A stretch of 64,000 nucleotides of DNA from Paenibacillus_AQ nitricinens (GTDB lineage: Bacteria; Bacillota; Bacilli; Paenibacillales; Paenibacillaceae), in NCBI RefSeq assembly GCF_052056485.1, contig NZ_CP183948.1, forward strand, positions 6,448,001 to 6,512,000, in the 5' to 3' direction. A program made the translations under genes and the position numbers. Shown in pieces: positions 41,784-50,206 of this stretch (positions within the stretch are counted from its first letter, which is position 1; each line of letters opens with the position of its first letter). Under the pieces are notes generated by a model. The model worked only from the letters and a program-made list of their open reading frames with translations. It did not search any database and was not told the origin of the DNA.

Positions 41784-44440
41784 TTGTTGTTTGGAGTATT
41801 TTCTGGATGACGGGATACTAGCCTTACCAGATCCAGTGTAAGGATGGGCAACGTTACGGAAGCTGGATAGGCCAAGTAACGCGGCTCCCACTCCGGGCTG
41901 AACTTTTCTTTATAGCGACGCAGTCCGGCAAAGCCGTACCAGTGTCCACCTCTTTTAAACACGAGATGAGCCAGTTTTTCCTCTCGTAGTGCTCCGGCAT
42001 TCTGACCCACACTGGATAGTGGAGCATTGCCAAGATTAAAGCGGTGATACCCCTCCGACTTCGCCCATTCCAGCAAACGAATGAATAAATAATCCATCGT
42101 ACCATTCGGTGCGCCCTTTCGATGGCGCATTAAATCAATAGACAGGGTCTCTCCCCGGTCATACCCCGGTGCAATCGAAGCAAAAGCCAGTACCAACCCT
42201 TCGCTGTTCCGCAGGATCGCAATGGGCGCTAGCTGTAGATAATCTTCCTTGAACCATCCCAGCGAATATCCTTTTTCGACTCGCCTGCTCAGCCATTCAT
42301 CCGAAACCGACCGCAGCTCTCGCAGTAAATTTTCAGCATGTGGTGCAGTTGCAATTTCAAAAACATAACCTTCCCGTTCAAAACGATTGCTTACACTGCG
42401 CAAATCACTATTCTTTTTGCCACTTAGCGTAAAGGTATTGAGCGTTACCAATGCCTCTTCACCCAGCTTGAAGAAGCGATAGCCCTGCTCATGATAGATG
42501 GATAAGAAGGCAGGCGTAGCTTGATAGAAAACGACAACCAGCCCAAATTTATCCGCAGCTTGTCTGAATTCATTGATAGCTTCGTTCATTAAGCTTTTCT
42601 CACCTAGCGGATCACCTAGGACAACGAGCTTGTCTCTGACTCTGGAAAACGCAAGAAGCACCTTGTCATTCTGCGCCCAGAAGAAGCTTTTATCCCCTAA
42701 AAACAGCATATGGGTCAAGGCATTGCCTTGAACGCCCTCTAAAAAGCGCTTCAGCTTGGCTATATCAAAAGCACCGAAAAGCTCCTCCGCCTTATGATGC
42801 GGCCGAAGGGTTACCAGCATAGTGAGAATGATCCAGGAGAAGGCTAGCCCTCCGATTGCCGTAAAGGCGACATGACTATGCCGCTGAAGCCATTCAGGCT
42901 GCACTCCGGGAGGCAGATGCTTCAGAAATCCACGATGTACATAACTGCCCATCAAATAATAAGTAAGCGCGATGACAGACGTTAGGGCAAACCACCAGAT
43001 CGTGCTCTGTTTACTGACTTGGGCACTGATTCGATAAAACCGAGATCTGGATACCCACAGGATGAGAGCTACCAGAAGCAGAAAAAGTGCCTCTTCATAA
43101 TCAAACCCCTTAGCCACAGCAAACACCGATCCAGTGAACAGAAGTATGCTAGTCCATACATATGCACTATGCACTCGCAACGTAATCCCCCGTGACAATA
43201 TAATTAGCATGAAACCAATAAGTACAGACAGATGATGCGACAATTGCATCACTGGAAAGGACAATATCTCCTCCGTAATCTTCAACCTATACAACAACCC
43301 CGGCGTTGCAGTAGATAACAAGAGAATCAGACCGCTTGCTAATACTAACTTACCGAGAGCCCACACCCCTAGATCGCTCAGAAAGGAATACTGACCCGGC
43401 CACCCCCAAATCTTTTGCCATAGATTAAGAGAGGGTTCGAACCCTGGAGCTGAACGATCTAGACCCTTTTTTCCTTGCAAACCAATTTCCAGTGCAGCCA
43501 GCACCAATCCAATCAACCAAGGAATGACATAATAAAACAATCTAAAGATAACAAGTACCGCCATCGCCTTATCGCTCTGGTATCCAAGCTGTGTAAGTCC
43601 AAGCAAGGCGATAAGATCAAATGCACCGATACCGCCGGGGGCCATACTCAATATGCCTGCAATGGCGGCAATCGTAAACACACCAAAGATAGCTATGAAA
43701 TGGACCTCGTCCAAAAGATGGCTGCTGATGGTCCAGAAAGTCACGCCTGCAAAGCTCCATTCCAAAAAGGAAGCACCCACAGAAGCCACGACTGTAAACC
43801 ATGGTGTTCTGCCTTCTCCACGGTTAATCCACTTTGCATAAAGTGCTGAGCGCTGTACAAACACAAATATCGGCAAATAAAGCGCCATCCCCCATACTGC
43901 GAATACGAGCCAGCGATGTTCTTCCAGCAAAGCCGTTGCCGGGAGTAAGCCAAAGATATTAGCCCATGAAAGCAAGGATAACCCAGTAATCATAAGTGGG
44001 GATAGAAATACGATGGCCGGGGTTAGCACAGAGGTTGGCACTCCACTTTTTTTATACAGCAGCGTCCTTAAACCCACTCCAGCCAGACCCGCAAAGCCAA
44101 TCAAATTATTAAATGTATTAGCAATCCATGCATACCGAAACGTACTCCATAGCCCTACTTTTAAACGGAAATGTGCCCGAATCAAATAGTCATAGGCACT
44201 CATTACAGCTACTGCGAGAAGGGCAAAGCCGACCATTTGAAAAATAGCGGACGTGGGCACGCGCCTAAGTTCACGCATAATAAGCCCTAAATGAACCTGC
44301 TTCAGCTCATGTTGCCCCTCCCAGTATACGAACGCAATAATAGCGACTGGAAAAAGAGCTCTGACCGCCCTGATCCGATAGATAGATAGGATTAGCCTTA
44401 CAATTTTGAATCTTTCTAATGTCTGTTGCTTAGAATGCAT
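41780..44440 (-). CDS. mprF: Bifunctional phosphatidylglycerol lysyltransferase/flippase MprF
   Basis: 886 residues. The N-terminal half has eight or more TM helices of the flippase domain, followed by further TM segments and a C-terminal soluble aminoacyl-transferase domain (about 530-880), with FSRVRDKLVVLGDPLG and GTMDYLFIRLLEWAKSEG as family landmarks. It adds lysine (or alanine) from tRNA to phosphatidylglycerol and flips the product outward, lowering surface charge and giving resistance to cationic peptides and daptomycin. ATG 44440 follows AGGTG; the frame extends to 44467. An extended -10 (TTGCTATAAT) lies about 60 bp upstream. Confidence 0.94.
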   Translation of the reverse strand: MHSKQQTLERFKIVRLILSIYRIRAVRALFPVAIIAFVYWEGQHELKQVHLGLIMRELRRVPTSAIFQMVGFALLAVAVMSAYDYLIRAHFRLKVGLWSTFRYAWIANTFNNLIGFAGLAGVGLRTLLYKKSGVPTSVLTPAIVFLSPLMITGLSLLSWANIFGLLPATALLEEHRWLVFAVWGMALYLPIFVFVQRSALYAKWINRGEGRTPWFTVVASVGASFLEWSFAGVTFWTISSHLLDEVHFIAIFGVFTIAAIAGILSMAPGGIGAFDLIALLGLTQLGYQSDKAMAVLVIFRLFYYVIPWLIGLVLAALEIGLQGKKGLDRSAPGFEPSLNLWQKIWGWPGQYSFLSDLGVWALGKLVLASGLILLLSTATPGLLYRLKITEEILSFPVMQLSHHLSVLIGFMLIILSRGITLRVHSAYVWTSILLFTGSVFAVAKGFDYEEALFLLLVALILWVSRSRFYRISAQVSKQSTIWWFALTSVIALTYYLMGSYVHRGFLKHLPPGVQPEWLQRHSHVAFTAIGGLAFSWIILTMLVTLRPHHKAEELFGAFDIAKLKRFLEGVQGNALTHMLFLGDKSFFWAQNDKVLLAFSRVRDKLVVLGDPLGEKSLMNEAINEFRQAADKFGLVVVFYQATPAFLSIYHEQGYRFFKLGEEALVTLNTFTLSGKKNSDLRSVSNRFEREGYVFEIATAPHAENLLRELRSVSDEWLSRRVEKGYSLGWFKEDYLQLAPIAILRNSEGLVLAFASIAPGYDRGETLSIDLMRHRKGAPNGTMDYLFIRLLEWAKSEGYHRFNLGNAPLSSVGQNAGALREEKLAHLVFKRGGHWYGFAGLRRYKEKFSPEWEPRYLAYPASVTLPILTLDLVRLVSRHPENTPNNN

Positions 44441-44499
44441 GAGCCCACCTGCCTTTACCGCTGACACATGTTGTGCTAGACAATTTTTACAACTAATTC

Positions 44500-44509
44500 A
44501 TTATAGCAA
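44500..44509 (-). promoter_or_regulatory. Extended -10 promoter element of mprF
   Basis: TTGCTATAAT on the minus strand, 60 bp before the start. No good -35 is seen. The rest of the 44441-44807 gap holds only the terminator at 44746-44784. Confidence 0.45.
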
Positions 44510-44745
44510 TACTTGGAATAGATGACCCGTGATAATCAACACCTAATCCATTAGACTGCCAACAGTGCCTTTACCCCTGCAATAATTAAAGAATTTATGG
44601 GAAAAGTGGAGTAATCATAATAAATATATTACGAAGATGGACAGGTTATTATGACGGAACTTTACTTAAGGGTGCTTTGTCAGTATTGGCAAACAATGCG
44701 TTAAAAGAACATGTAAATTAAAGTTTAAACCTAAAAATACATAAC

Positions 44746-44784
44746 AAAAAGGACATCCCTCACGGCAAAGGATGCCCTTTTTAT
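44746..44784. terminator. Terminator downstream of the FlxA-like gene
   Basis: AAAAAGG-x-CATCC and GGATG-x-CCTTTTT with a 10-nt loop; A and T runs on both sides, so it can act in either direction. Confidence 0.8.
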
Positions 44785-44807
44785 TATGTAATGCGGTTTA
44801 CAATAGG

Positions 44808-45158
44808 TTATACACGGATATCAAATCTGCCTTTGCTATCCGTTGTTGCGGTAGCTATCTCTTGCGGACTTGCTGCAGCAGGCTTATTGTTCGCAGGTTT
44901 GGCAGGTGCCTCTACAACACTGTTAGCGGAGGAAGCACTGCTCTGAGACTTCTGCGAGATTTGTGCCTCGATGGTCTTAATCTGTTGTTCAATTTGCTTC
45001 GTTTTCGTTTCCTTGGTCTTGTCATCGTCTGCGCTGGTATTAATCTTGTCCAGTTCAGCTTCTAGCTTCGCTTTTTGTTTCTCAAGCGTACTGGTATCTG
45101 TAGTGCTAGATGTCGAGGTAGTATACGATGTGGAACCTGAGACTGCTGATATACTCAT
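44808..45158 (-). CDS. FlxA-like small coiled-coil protein
   Basis: 116 residues. A Ser/Thr-rich head (MSISAVSGSTSYTTSTSST), a charged coiled coil (about 22-65; KQKAKLEAELDKI, KQIEQQIKTIEAQI) and an Ala/Pro-rich tail ending GRFDIRV. This order fits the FlxA-like family, small proteins associated with flagellar regulons in some bacteria, but no flagellar genes are nearby. ATG 45158 has GGGAGG seven bases upstream. Function unknown. Confidence 0.65.
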   Translation of the reverse strand: MSISAVSGSTSYTTSTSSTTDTSTLEKQKAKLEAELDKINTSADDDKTKETKTKQIEQQIKTIEAQISQKSQSSASSANSVVEAPAKPANNKPAAASPQEIATATTDSKGRFDIRV

Positions 45159-45268
45159 GGTTATCCCTCCCTTCCTTACCTCCAATATAATCCTTTTGCA
45201 AGTAAGGAACGTTAAGACCCGCTGAAAGTTTGCTGAAAATACTACTTGCTGGTTGTAAGGATGGGCTG

Positions 45269-46501
45269 CTAGGCGCTTGCTTTTCCTCGTCTAACAAGCA
45301 GCATATAAGAAAGAATCGAGAGAAGTCCGGTCCCTGCTATTACAATCGCCATCGGAAGTGCTGATTCAACTCCCCCAAGACCAACAAGTGGCGCCACACA
45401 GCTACCTAGCAGCAGAGGAATTAATCCGATTAACGCCGAGGCACTGCCTGCCGCTTCTCCTTGATCTTGCATCGCCAATGAGAAGCTGGTCGCTCCGACA
45501 ATCCCCACACTGGAGACAACTGCAAATAAACAGATCAGAATAGGGATCAGCCCTCCTCCTACCAGAATCGTCAGCAGTAGTAAGAGGCCTCCCGTCGTAC
45601 AGAGCAATAGTCCGCTAAATAGCAATTTAGTCTCACTTACCTTGCCAGCAAGTCTGCCGGCAATTTGGCCTGTAATAATAATTCCAATCCCATTCACAGC
45701 AAAGATCAGACTGTATACCTGCGGTGTAACCGCAAAAATATTTTGCAATACAAAAGAAGAACCTGAGATATAAGCAAACATGGATGCCGTAACAAAACCT
45801 TGCGACAAGGCATAGCCCATAAACTTACGATTGCCAAGCAATACCCGGAAGGTAAGCAGTGTCCCCTTCAGTCCACTCTTAGAGCGTCGCTCCTTCGGCA
45901 GTGTCTCTGGCAAGCGCAATAAAATGGTTAGACAAAAAATAATTCCGGCAGCAAATAAAACTAAGAATATCCCCTGCCATGTAGTTACTCTTAACAGTTG
46001 GCCCCCAATAACCGGAGCCAAAATCGGTCCGAGACCATTCACAATCATCAATAGTGAGAAGAACTTCGTGAGTTCAGAGCCACTATATAAATCACGAACA
46101 GCCGCTCTAGAGACAACCACGCCTACTGAACCAGCAAGCCCCTGAATAAACCGTAAAGCAACCAGCAGTCCAATCGACGGACTAAAAGCACACAGCACTG
46201 ATGATATGGCATAGATGAACATTCCTATAAGCAGCGGACGGCGACGGCCATACACATCACTCAGCGGTCCAGCGACCAACTGTCCTGAAGCTAGTCCCAG
46301 CAAAAAGAAGGTCAGACTAAGCTGTACTAAAGCAGCAGTCGTACCGAAATCCGCGACAAGCGTAGGCAGTGCAGGCAAATACATATCAATCGACAACGGG
46401 CCGATCGTTGTAATGGAACCGAGAATCACAGCCAGCTGTAATCTCTGCTTCCGTGAGGGTCCACCTGCGGCAAGCTTATTACCATTTTGCATTCCAATCA
46501 T
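45269..46501 (-). CDS. Bcr/CflA-family multidrug MFS exporter
   Basis: About 410 residues, 12 TM helices. The MFS motif A after TM2 is GPLSDVYGRRRPLLIG, and DMYLPALPTL near residue 40 is typical of the Bcr/CflA drug:proton antiporters (bicyclomycin, chloramphenicol and others). Monocistronic. The start is uncertain: ATG 46501 or ATG 46492; the frame extends to 46534. No regulator is adjacent, though the mhq stress cluster lies upstream. Confidence 0.9.
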   Translation of the reverse strand: MIGMQNGNKLAAGGPSRKQRLQLAVILGSITTIGPLSIDMYLPALPTLVADFGTTAALVQLSLTFFLLGLASGQLVAGPLSDVYGRRRPLLIGMFIYAISSVLCAFSPSIGLLVALRFIQGLAGSVGVVVSRAAVRDLYSGSELTKFFSLLMIVNGLGPILAPVIGGQLLRVTTWQGIFLVLFAAGIIFCLTILLRLPETLPKERRSKSGLKGTLLTFRVLLGNRKFMGYALSQGFVTASMFAYISGSSFVLQNIFAVTPQVYSLIFAVNGIGIIITGQIAGRLAGKVSETKLLFSGLLLCTTGGLLLLLTILVGGGLIPILICLFAVVSSVGIVGATSFSLAMQDQGEAAGSASALIGLIPLLLGSCVAPLVGLGGVESALPMAIVIAGTGLLSILSYMLLVRRGKASA

Positions 46502-46621
46502 AATCCTTACTTCAACCTTTCTAAAGCAACCCATAGGCCTTTTTTTGTATTCTTCATACTAACGTAAAGGAAGTGAATTGATCAATCCTTTTATGGAGGG
46601 CTGCTAGCGCCTGTGTAACAA

Positions 46622-46648
46622 AAATAACCGCCTTCCGGCGGTTATTCT
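46622..46648 (-). terminator. Terminator of the mhq-like operon
   Basis: On the minus strand AATAACCGCC, GGAA loop, GGCGGTTATT followed by TTTG. Confidence 0.85.
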
Positions 46649-46655
46649 GATTGTT

Positions 46656-47276
46656 TTATGCATTTGTAGATGTGCTGCGCATTTGCAACCAATCTCTAGC
46701 GGCTTCAGCCTCAGCAACACTCAGGCGATGACCTTGGTTGCCCCAGTGTGTTGTCACCTCTGCGCCTGCCTTCTGTAAAATAATCTCCAAATCCTCAGTC
46801 TCCGAAGAAGCGATAAGCGGATCATTTGTACCTGCTCCAATGAAGATAGACACCCCTTCAAGAGAAGGAAGCCCTACATTCCGCAGCGGCACCATCGGAT
46901 GCAGTAGAATTGCGGCGCGGAAAACCTCCTTATAGTGGAACAGCAAGCTGCCGGCAATGTTTGCACCGTTAGAGTAACCCACGGCTACCAGATTGTTGGC
47001 ATCAAATCCGTATTGCGCTGCGGCATCGTTCAGAAACTGCTTAATCTCGTGAGTACGGAAGATTAGATCGGCTTCATCAAACACTCCTTCAGCCAGCCGC
47101 CGGAAGAACCTCGGCATACCATTCTCTAGAACATTCCCTCTGATACCCAGAACTGATGAATCTGGAGATAATAACCCCGCAAGCGGTAGCAAATCTTGCT
47201 CATTGCCCCCCGTACCGTGGAATAATACAAGCGTGGGCTTCGTTATATCCTTACCTTTATGAAATACATGAATCAT
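46656..47276 (-). CDS. mhqD: MhqD-like alpha/beta hydrolase (carboxylesterase)
   Basis: 206 residues. Alpha/beta-hydrolase triad: Ser in VGYSNGA, Asp in GTNDPL, His in NQGHRL; oxyanion motif LFHGTGGNEQD. In Bacillus the MhqD-type hydrolase works with ring-cleaving dioxygenases in resistance to quinones and catechols. Here its ATG overlaps the dioxygenase stop (ATGA), a strong sign of joint function. It closes the cluster and is followed by a terminator. Confidence 0.87.
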   Translation of the reverse strand: MIHVFHKGKDITKPTLVLFHGTGGNEQDLLPLAGLLSPDSSVLGIRGNVLENGMPRFFRRLAEGVFDEADLIFRTHEIKQFLNDAAAQYGFDANNLVAVGYSNGANIAGSLLFHYKEVFRAAILLHPMVPLRNVGLPSLEGVSIFIGAGTNDPLIASSETEDLEIILQKAGAEVTTHWGNQGHRLSVAEAEAARDWLQMRSTSTNA

Positions 47277-48223
47277 CCCTGCTTCACCTCAATTTCTCTT
47301 ATTTGAATAGGACTTAAATTTTCTTCGATAGCCGTACGATGCGGTTCATACCAAGAAGGCAGCATCAGTTTCTCGCCCAGAGCATCCGGTGCCTCATCTC
47401 GAGCAAAGCCTGGAGGGTCTGTAGCAATCTCGAAGAGGATCCCCCCTCTTTCACGGAAATAGATCGCATTGAAGTATTGGCGGTCTTGAACCGGTGTTGG
47501 ATGATGTCCATGGCTCTGTACATGTTGCCCCCATTCCAGCTGCTCAGCATCATCTTTTGCACGCCATGCAATATGGTGAACCGTACCTGTACCTCCTGCA
47601 CCTAGCGGGATTGGCGTTGTCTTCAGATCAATAATATTACCCAAATCGCCAGTGGTTCTGTAACGACTATATCCGTCTCCATCCGCGATATGCTCCATTC
47701 CCATCGTATGGACAAGCGTCTCTGCCGTTTGCAGCGGATTGTTGCTGTAGAGCACAGCGCCACCGAACCCTTTGATCGCATGCTCGGCAGGAACCCCTCC
47801 GAAAGACCACTTACTAAGCGCTCCTTCCTCACGTTCCACAAGGTCAATACGTAAACCGTCATAATCAGTGAAGGATAGATAGGTTTCCGAGATTCTATTG
47901 CTGAGGGTGACCGAAATTTGATATGCAGCAAGACGTTGTTTCCAGAATGCCAATGAGCCCACAGGTATTGCATAAGTGGTTACACCGACCTGTCCAGCGC
48001 CGATTCTACCTTTACGCCCCATGGAAGATGGAAAGAATGTAATTATCGTCCCCGGTGCACCCTGTTCGTTCCCAAAATATAAATGATAAACTTCCGGAGC
48101 GTCAAAATTAATCGTTTTCTTCACCAGCCGTAGTCCTAGAATACCGGCGTAAAAATCAACATTACGCTGAGCATCGCCAACAAAAGCTGTAATATGGTGG
48201 ATTCCTGCAGTTTGAAGTGTCAT
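47273..48223 (-). CDS. mhqO: MhqO-like ring-cleaving dioxygenase (VOC/glyoxalase fold)
   Basis: 316 residues with two vicinal-oxygen-chelate domains (about 5-130 and 150-300). His and Glu metal ligands are seen in GIHHITAFVGD, TVHHIAWRAKD and GGILFEIATDPPG. It probably opens quinol or catechol rings with Fe(II) and O2, protecting the cell from methylhydroquinone-type compounds. AAGGGGG precedes ATG 48223. It lies 17 bp after the DoxX-like gene in the same operon. Confidence 0.88.
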   Translation of the reverse strand: MTLQTAGIHHITAFVGDAQRNVDFYAGILGLRLVKKTINFDAPEVYHLYFGNEQGAPGTIITFFPSSMGRKGRIGAGQVGVTTYAIPVGSLAFWKQRLAAYQISVTLSNRISETYLSFTDYDGLRIDLVEREEGALSKWSFGGVPAEHAIKGFGGAVLYSNNPLQTAETLVHTMGMEHIADGDGYSRYRTTGDLGNIIDLKTTPIPLGAGGTGTVHHIAWRAKDDAEQLEWGQHVQSHGHHPTPVQDRQYFNAIYFRERGGILFEIATDPPGFARDEAPDALGEKLMLPSWYEPHRTAIEENLSPIQIREIEVKQG

Positions 48224-48240
48224 TATTATAAACCCCCTTC

Positions 48241-48642
48241 TTAGTTAAAAATCAAGGCATCCAGAGAAATCGAACCCGGCCCCGTAAGTGCTATACCTAC
48301 CGCAACCACAAGTACTGTGAGTGGAAACTCAATACCGTTTGCAGTAGACCAGAAGCCATTTGGCGCATGAACCTTAATGATGGCTCCAAGCATCGTAGCA
48401 GCGATTAACACTGCTGCAACAGGAGTTAGTAGCCCTGCCGCGAACATAAATCCACCCGCCAGCTCTAGAATACCTGCTAATACCGCCATCGTAACGCCTG
48501 GTTTAATGCCTATGGACTCCATCCAGCCGCCTGTACCCTTCGGGCCATATCCGCCAAACCATCCAAATAGCTTTTGTGCGCCATGTCCGATAAACGCAAT
48601 CCCGATCACTAATCTCATCAATAATATTCCTACACTTATCAT
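48241..48642 (-). CDS. mhqP: DoxX-family membrane protein (MhqP-like)
   Basis: 133 residues, four TM helices. DoxX signature: LLMRLVIGIAFIGHGAQKLFGWFGG and GILELAGGFMFAAGLL. In Bacillus subtilis a DoxX protein (MhqP/YdfP) sits beside the MhqO dioxygenase under MhqR control. It may take part in quinone or thiol redox at the membrane. First gene of the operon; GGAG precedes ATG 48642, and the palindrome at 48675-48692 lies 33 bp upstream. Confidence 0.85.
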   Translation of the reverse strand: MISVGILLMRLVIGIAFIGHGAQKLFGWFGGYGPKGTGGWMESIGIKPGVTMAVLAGILELAGGFMFAAGLLTPVAAVLIAATMLGAIIKVHAPNGFWSTANGIEFPLTVLVVAVGIALTGPGSISLDALIFN

Positions 48643-48674
48643 GGTTAATCCACTCCAATTTTCTTTGATTTAAT

Positions 48675-48692
48675 TATCTTAACATTAAGATA
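48675..48692. promoter_or_regulatory. MhqR-type operator upstream of the mhq operon
   Basis: TATCTTAACATTAAGATA, a perfect 8-2-8 palindrome. The same pattern with three differing positions recurs at 49316-49333 before the regulator gene. Confidence 0.75.
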
Positions 48693-48782
48693 TATGGTAA
48701 ATTTTTTTGTCTACCAGCGGCAAGAAGCAGCGAACTGCTTCTAACCTTATAGAAGCGCTCTTCCTAATGATATTTCAGCGCT

Positions 48783-49253
48783 CTATACACCTTTACCTAA
48801 CTTCTTCAGTAAATCGATAGCCTGGCCCTTCTCTTCCTTATCCAGTCCATGCATTAGATCATGAATCGAAGCCACATGACGCGGGAAAATCTTATCGAAC
48901 AGCTCACGCCCTGCATCCGTAATCTCCGCATAGGTCACGCGTCTGTCCTCGCTACACGGAACACGTTTCAGCAGACCTTTCTTCTCCAGCTTGTCGATAT
49001 TATAGGTGATGCTTCCACTCGTAACGAGAATCTTCTCCCCGATCTGTTGCAGTGGAATACGGGTCCGGTGATACAGCACCTCAAGCACCATGAATTCGGC
49101 AGACGCCAGCCCGTAACTCTTCATATCCTTCACAGCTTGATCCATCAAGCTTCTGTAAGCCTTAGATAATACAACAAATAACTTTAAAGAAGACGCCTGA
49201 TCCATCTCCGTAGTATTCTCTGTATTACGAACATTCTCTTCGGTATTACTCAT
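48783..49253 (-). CDS. mhqR: MhqR-like MarR-family repressor
   Basis: 156 residues. Its core (SLKLFVVLSKAYRS, IKSYGL-like KSYGLASAEFMVLEVLYH, GSITYNIDKLEKKGLL, DRRVTYAEITDAG) matches the MhqR branch of MarR proteins, which repress quinone-detoxification genes and release DNA when the repressor senses methylhydroquinone-type compounds. ATG 49253 has GGAGGTG upstream; the frame runs to 49289. Operators lie in front of this gene and of the DoxX-dioxygenase-hydrolase operon, so it likely represses both. Confidence 0.85.
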   Translation of the reverse strand: MSNTEENVRNTENTTEMDQASSLKLFVVLSKAYRSLMDQAVKDMKSYGLASAEFMVLEVLYHRTRIPLQQIGEKILVTSGSITYNIDKLEKKGLLKRVPCSEDRRVTYAEITDAGRELFDKIFPRHVASIHDLMHGLDKEEKGQAIDLLKKLGKGV

Positions 49254-49315
49254 CAATTCCACCTCCAGTTTGACAGCGATGTTGTACAATCTAAAGTAAA
49301 TGTCTTTATGTTAAA

Positions 49316-49333
49316 TATCTTTAATTTAAGATA
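49316..49333. promoter_or_regulatory. MhqR-type operator upstream of the regulator gene
   Basis: TATCTTTAATTTAAGATA, 63 bp before the regulator start; an autoregulation site matching 48675-48692 (consensus TATCTTwAnwTTAAGATA). Confidence 0.7.
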
Positions 49334-49456
49334 ACTATACTTCCTCACACTACCTTTGTCAACCTCGCCACTTAAAAAAGATAACATAAGGTGCTTAACG
49401 AGCTATTAATGTTCTTTCTACGAATTTTTAAGAGCGTGATGAAAATCACTCTAAGT

Positions 49457-49485
49457 TTGACCTGACCCTTAAAACGGCGTATTCT
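49457..49485 (+). promoter_or_regulatory. Promoter of mqnB-mqnD
   Basis: TTGACC (49457-49462), 17-bp spacer, TATTCT (49480-49485), giving a leader of about 50 nt. Confidence 0.6.
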
Positions 49486-49543
49486 TGTCTTTACGAATGA
49501 CTATTTAGTAAGCGATTTCACTTCTCTCAAAGGAGGCAACCTG

Positions 49544-50206
49544 ATGGTGGAGGAACATGCTGGTGCGCGGCGCGTGCTGATCGTAACAGCCGTAGCCGCA
49601 GAGCGAGACGCGGTCCTGCGCGGCCTGCAAGGCAGCGACAGGTTCCATGTGATTGCTGCCGGCGCAGGTACGGCAGCAGCGGCGGCGGGAACCGCCGCAG
49701 CACTCGCAGCCGGATCTTACGGCTGCGTAATTAGCGCCGGGATCGGCGGCGGGTTCCCGGGGGTGGCACCTTTAGGCTCGCTGGTCGTTGCCAGCGAGAT
49801 GATAGCCGCCGACCTCGGGGCCGAGACGCCGGAGGGCTTCCGCAGCGCTGCCGAGCTTGGCTTCGGCAGCGTGTCCGTGCCGGCTGACCGCGGCACGGTA
49901 CAGGCGGTTTCGGCCGCGCTGGCAGCGGCCGGACTGACCGTAAGCACGGGGACCGTGCTTACGGTCTCGACGGCGACCGGCACCGCGGAGACGGCCGCCG
50001 CCCTCATCGCGCGGCATCCTGGTGCCGTCGCGGAGGCGATGGAAGGCCACGGGGTTGCCGTGGCCGCTGAGGCGCTGGGGCTCCCGGTACTGGAGCTCCG
50101 CGCCATTTCGAACCCGGTCGGTCCCCGCGACCGGTCCGCCTGGAAGATCGGCGATGCAATGGAAGCATTAACGGCGGCAGCCGCTATACTATTGGAGGTG
50201 CTGTAA
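49544..50206 (+). CDS. mqnB: Futalosine hydrolase MqnB
   Basis: 220 residues, nucleoside-phosphorylase fold. VISAGIGGGFPG, VASEMIAADLG and the Glu-containing VAEAMEGHGVAVAAE with an AISNPVGPRD end match futalosine/MTAN-type nucleosidases. It removes the purine base (hypoxanthine) from futalosine in the alternative menaquinone pathway; mqnD follows with a 1-nt overlap. AAAGGAGG precedes ATG 49544. The gene is far richer in G+C than its neighbours and in Ala codons. A perfect 14-bp inverted repeat lies inside it (49936-49966). Confidence 0.9.
   Translation: MVEEHAGARRVLIVTAVAAERDAVLRGLQGSDRFHVIAAGAGTAAAAAGTAAALAAGSYGCVISAGIGGGFPGVAPLGSLVVASEMIAADLGAETPEGFRSAAELGFGSVSVPADRGTVQAVSAALAAAGLTVSTGTVLTVSTATGTAETAAALIARHPGAVAEAMEGHGVAVAAEALGLPVLELRAISNPVGPRDRSAWKIGDAMEALTAAAAILLEVL
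49936..49966 (+). repeat. Perfect inverted repeat inside mqnB
   Basis: GACCGTAAGCACGG (49936-49949), loop GGA, exact complement 49953-49966. It encodes the repeated residues LTVSTGTVLTVSTATG. A very stable hairpin would form in the mRNA. Confidence 0.8.

Noticed and set aside
44521..44540. GTGATAATCAAC as a Fur box before mprF
   Set aside because: Only a half-site; the second arm does not match and the position is upstream of the -10.
49936..49966. Inverted repeat as a terminator
   Set aside because: It is inside the mqnB reading frame and no T tract follows.
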